From Rhodoferax sp. (GTDB lineage Bacteria > Pseudomonadota > Gammaproteobacteria > Burkholderiales > Burkholderiaceae_C): DNA of 64,000 nucleotides. The stretch is taken from NCBI GenBank assembly GCA_031291305.1, contig JARLJH010000054.1, forward strand, positions 18,004-82,003, written 5' to 3'. A model generated the notes under the pieces. The model did not search any database and was not told where the DNA came from. It saw only the letters and a list, made by a program, of their open reading frames with translations. Numbering within the stretch: the first letter of the stretch is position 1; every line of letters starts with the position of its first letter. This document shows, piece by piece, positions 62,688 through 64,000 of this stretch. The translations under genes were made by a program, and so were the position numbers.

Positions 62688-64000
62688 GCGCATTGCTGTC
62701 CGGGATAAATATGTTGACAAGGCCGAAAGGGGTTGCAGGCACTGATTTAAAGGGTTAAAACCCTGTTTGCCAACTTAAAAATCAGACCTGCAACATGTTT
62801 AGGATAACCAGATTTCAAGAATTAATGAAGGGGGTGCCGCGAGGTGCCTTCGACCACATCGTTAAAAAGCACAATGGCGACAAGTACAGCAAGCAATTCG
62901 GCCACTGGGAGCACATGGTGGCGATGATATACGCCCAGCTAAGCGGTGCAACAGGCCTGCGTCCGCTGGAAACGAGCTTCAACAGCCAGATTGCGCACCA
63001 CTACCATTTAGGGACTGGATGCATCAAGCGATCCACGCTGGCCGATGCAAACAGCGCACGTAAGGACGCAGTGTTTGCCGACACGGCGGAATATCTGATG
63101 CAAAAAGTATCGCGCCAATTGCGCAAACAAGGCCAAGAATTGCTGTATTTGCTGGATTCGACTTCGATTACGCTCAAGGGCAGGGAGTTCGATAGCTGGA
63201 CATTGTGCAACAAGACGCGAAATACGCAAGGAATCAAGCTTCATGTGCTCTATGCAAAGAAAACTCAAGTGCCCGTCTGGCAAAGCATCAGCGCCGCCAA
63301 CGTCAACGATGTAGAAAAGGCTGTGGATGTACCGCTGCAGCGGAGTGCAACGTACGTTTTTGATAAAGGTTACTGCGACTACAACTGGTGGCATCGCATT
63401 GAGACGGCAGGAGCATGGTTTGTCACCCGCTTCAAAAGCAATGCCGGGGTACGCATCGAGCAGGAGCGCGCCATTTCCGAACTGGCTACCGGCACGGTAC
63501 TGCAAGATCAGATTGTTCGCTTCAAATACAAACACCAGGGCGGTAAGCGCATCAATCATTACGAGAAGCCACTGCGCCGCATCGCGATTGCCAGGCACGA
63601 CAAACCAACGCCGTTGATATTGGCGACCAATGACTTGACCAGTGACGCATTGGAAATAGCACAACGATACAAGGAACGCTGGGAAATCGAACTCTTCTTC
63701 AAATGGGTCAAACAACATTTGAAGATAAAGAAATTCCTGGGGCGCACCGAAAATGCTGTGCGCATCCAATTATTGACGGCTTTGATCAGCTATTTGCTGG
63801 TCGCACTATACAAACAGGCGCACGGTTTCAAGAAAAGTCTTTGGGATTGCCTATGCTTGATTCGCGCCACATTGTTTCAGCGCCCGGATATCGACGCCTC
63901 CGCATACCGGAAACGACGACGACAGGTTGAAGAAATGGCGCGAGTCCAGTTGGGATTATTCTCATGAATGTCAATAAAATTATCCCGGACAGCAATGCGC
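62688..64000 (+). mobile_element. IS4-family insertion sequence, both ends in window
   Basis: The first 21 bp (62688-62708, core GCATTGCTGTCCGGGATAA) are exactly complementary to the last 21 bp (63980-64000). The element is about 1.31 kb and carries one transposase gene. The outermost two bases could belong to the target duplication; the right flank is outside the window. Confidence 0.92.
62795..63967 (+). CDS. IS4-family transposase
   Basis: 390 residues. An N-terminal DUF4372-like region (MFRITRFQELMKGVPRGAFD) precedes the DDE domain. The catalytic residues are Asp in YLLDSTSITL, Asp in VFDKGYCDYNWW and Glu in the Y-x2-R-x3-E-x6-K signature within YKERWEIELFFKWVKQ. The gene is intact and the ends are perfect, so the IS may be active. 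Confidence 0.95.
   Translation: MFRITRFQELMKGVPRGAFDHIVKKHNGDKYSKQFGHWEHMVAMIYAQLSGATGLRPLETSFNSQIAHHYHLGTGCIKRSTLADANSARKDAVFADTAEYLMQKVSRQLRKQGQELLYLLDSTSITLKGREFDSWTLCNKTRNTQGIKLHVLYAKKTQVPVWQSISAANVNDVEKAVDVPLQRSATYVFDKGYCDYNWWHRIETAGAWFVTRFKSNAGVRIEQERAISELATGTVLQDQIVRFKYKHQGGKRINHYEKPLRRIAIARHDKPTPLILATNDLTSDALEIAQRYKERWEIELFFKWVKQHLKIKKFLGRTENAVRIQLLTALISYLLVALYKQAHGFKKSLWDCLCLIRATLFQRPDIDASAYRKRRRQVEEMARVQLGLFS

Noticed and set aside
1-64000. CRISPR arrays
   Set aside because: No series of regularly spaced identical repeats of 24-40 bp with unique spacers was seen; the 21-bp array at 40.8 kb has no spacers.

Overview
The window looks like a betaproteobacterial chromosome of the Burkholderiales, most like Comamonadaceae (Rhodoferax/Polaromonas-like). 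The evidence is gene order and protein flavour: an aa3 oxidase operon coxB-coxA-small ORF-ctaG-DUF2970-coxC-surf1-ctaA-ctaB, a pilB-pilC-pilD-coaE-zapD-yacG block, and nadK-recN-rapZ. Most reading frames are tightly packed, often with ATGA or GTGA overlaps. The assignment is inferred from content, not from a marker gene.

Region 1 (1-40.0 kb) is core genome. It holds an RsmI-like methyltransferase and Maf; MoxR; a dihaem cytochrome c and the whole aa3 cytochrome oxidase operon with haem A synthesis; type IV pilus assembly genes with CoaE, ZapD and YacG; FtsY; a pair of M16 peptidases; RsmD, CoaD, Usp and ferredoxin; Pth, L25, Prs, tRNA-Gln, IspE, LolB and a TPR protein; MutM, a dynamin-like GTPase and MutY; RapZ, RecN and NadK; HrcA; and tRNA-Met and tRNA-Arg. 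A short dispersed repeat with a fixed internal spacing occurs seven times here. Five copies lie inside genes, and three of those encode signal peptides.

Region 2 (40.07-48.68 kb) is an integrated element of 8.5 kb in tRNA-Arg(ACG). A 96-bp direct repeat with one mismatch bounds it. It carries a tyrosine integrase, an AlpA-type regulator, a primase-helicase of the P4/D5 type, a likely winged-helix protein and four unrecognised proteins, one exported with an internally duplicated domain. It also holds three non-coding structures: paired 27-bp subterminal repeats, a 21-bp iteron-like array and a long inverted repeat next to the primase gene. No phage structural genes are visible, so it reads as a satellite or plasmid-like integrative element.

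Region 3 (48.7-62.7 kb) is an accessory block with a different style: OmpW, a class III nucleotide cyclase, a MITE-like element, DUF2058, an OsmC-YcaO fusion, a GGDEF-EAL protein, EutBC, and an operon of ECF sigma factor, small membrane protein, ferredoxin and MFS transporter. Two perfect FNR-type palindromes lie upstream of ompW and eutB, suggesting oxygen control. A degenerate third copy of the tRNA-Arg terminator at 55.1 kb hints at an older insertion at the same site. The window ends in an IS4-family insertion sequence (62.69-64.0 kb) that cut a REP-like palindrome.
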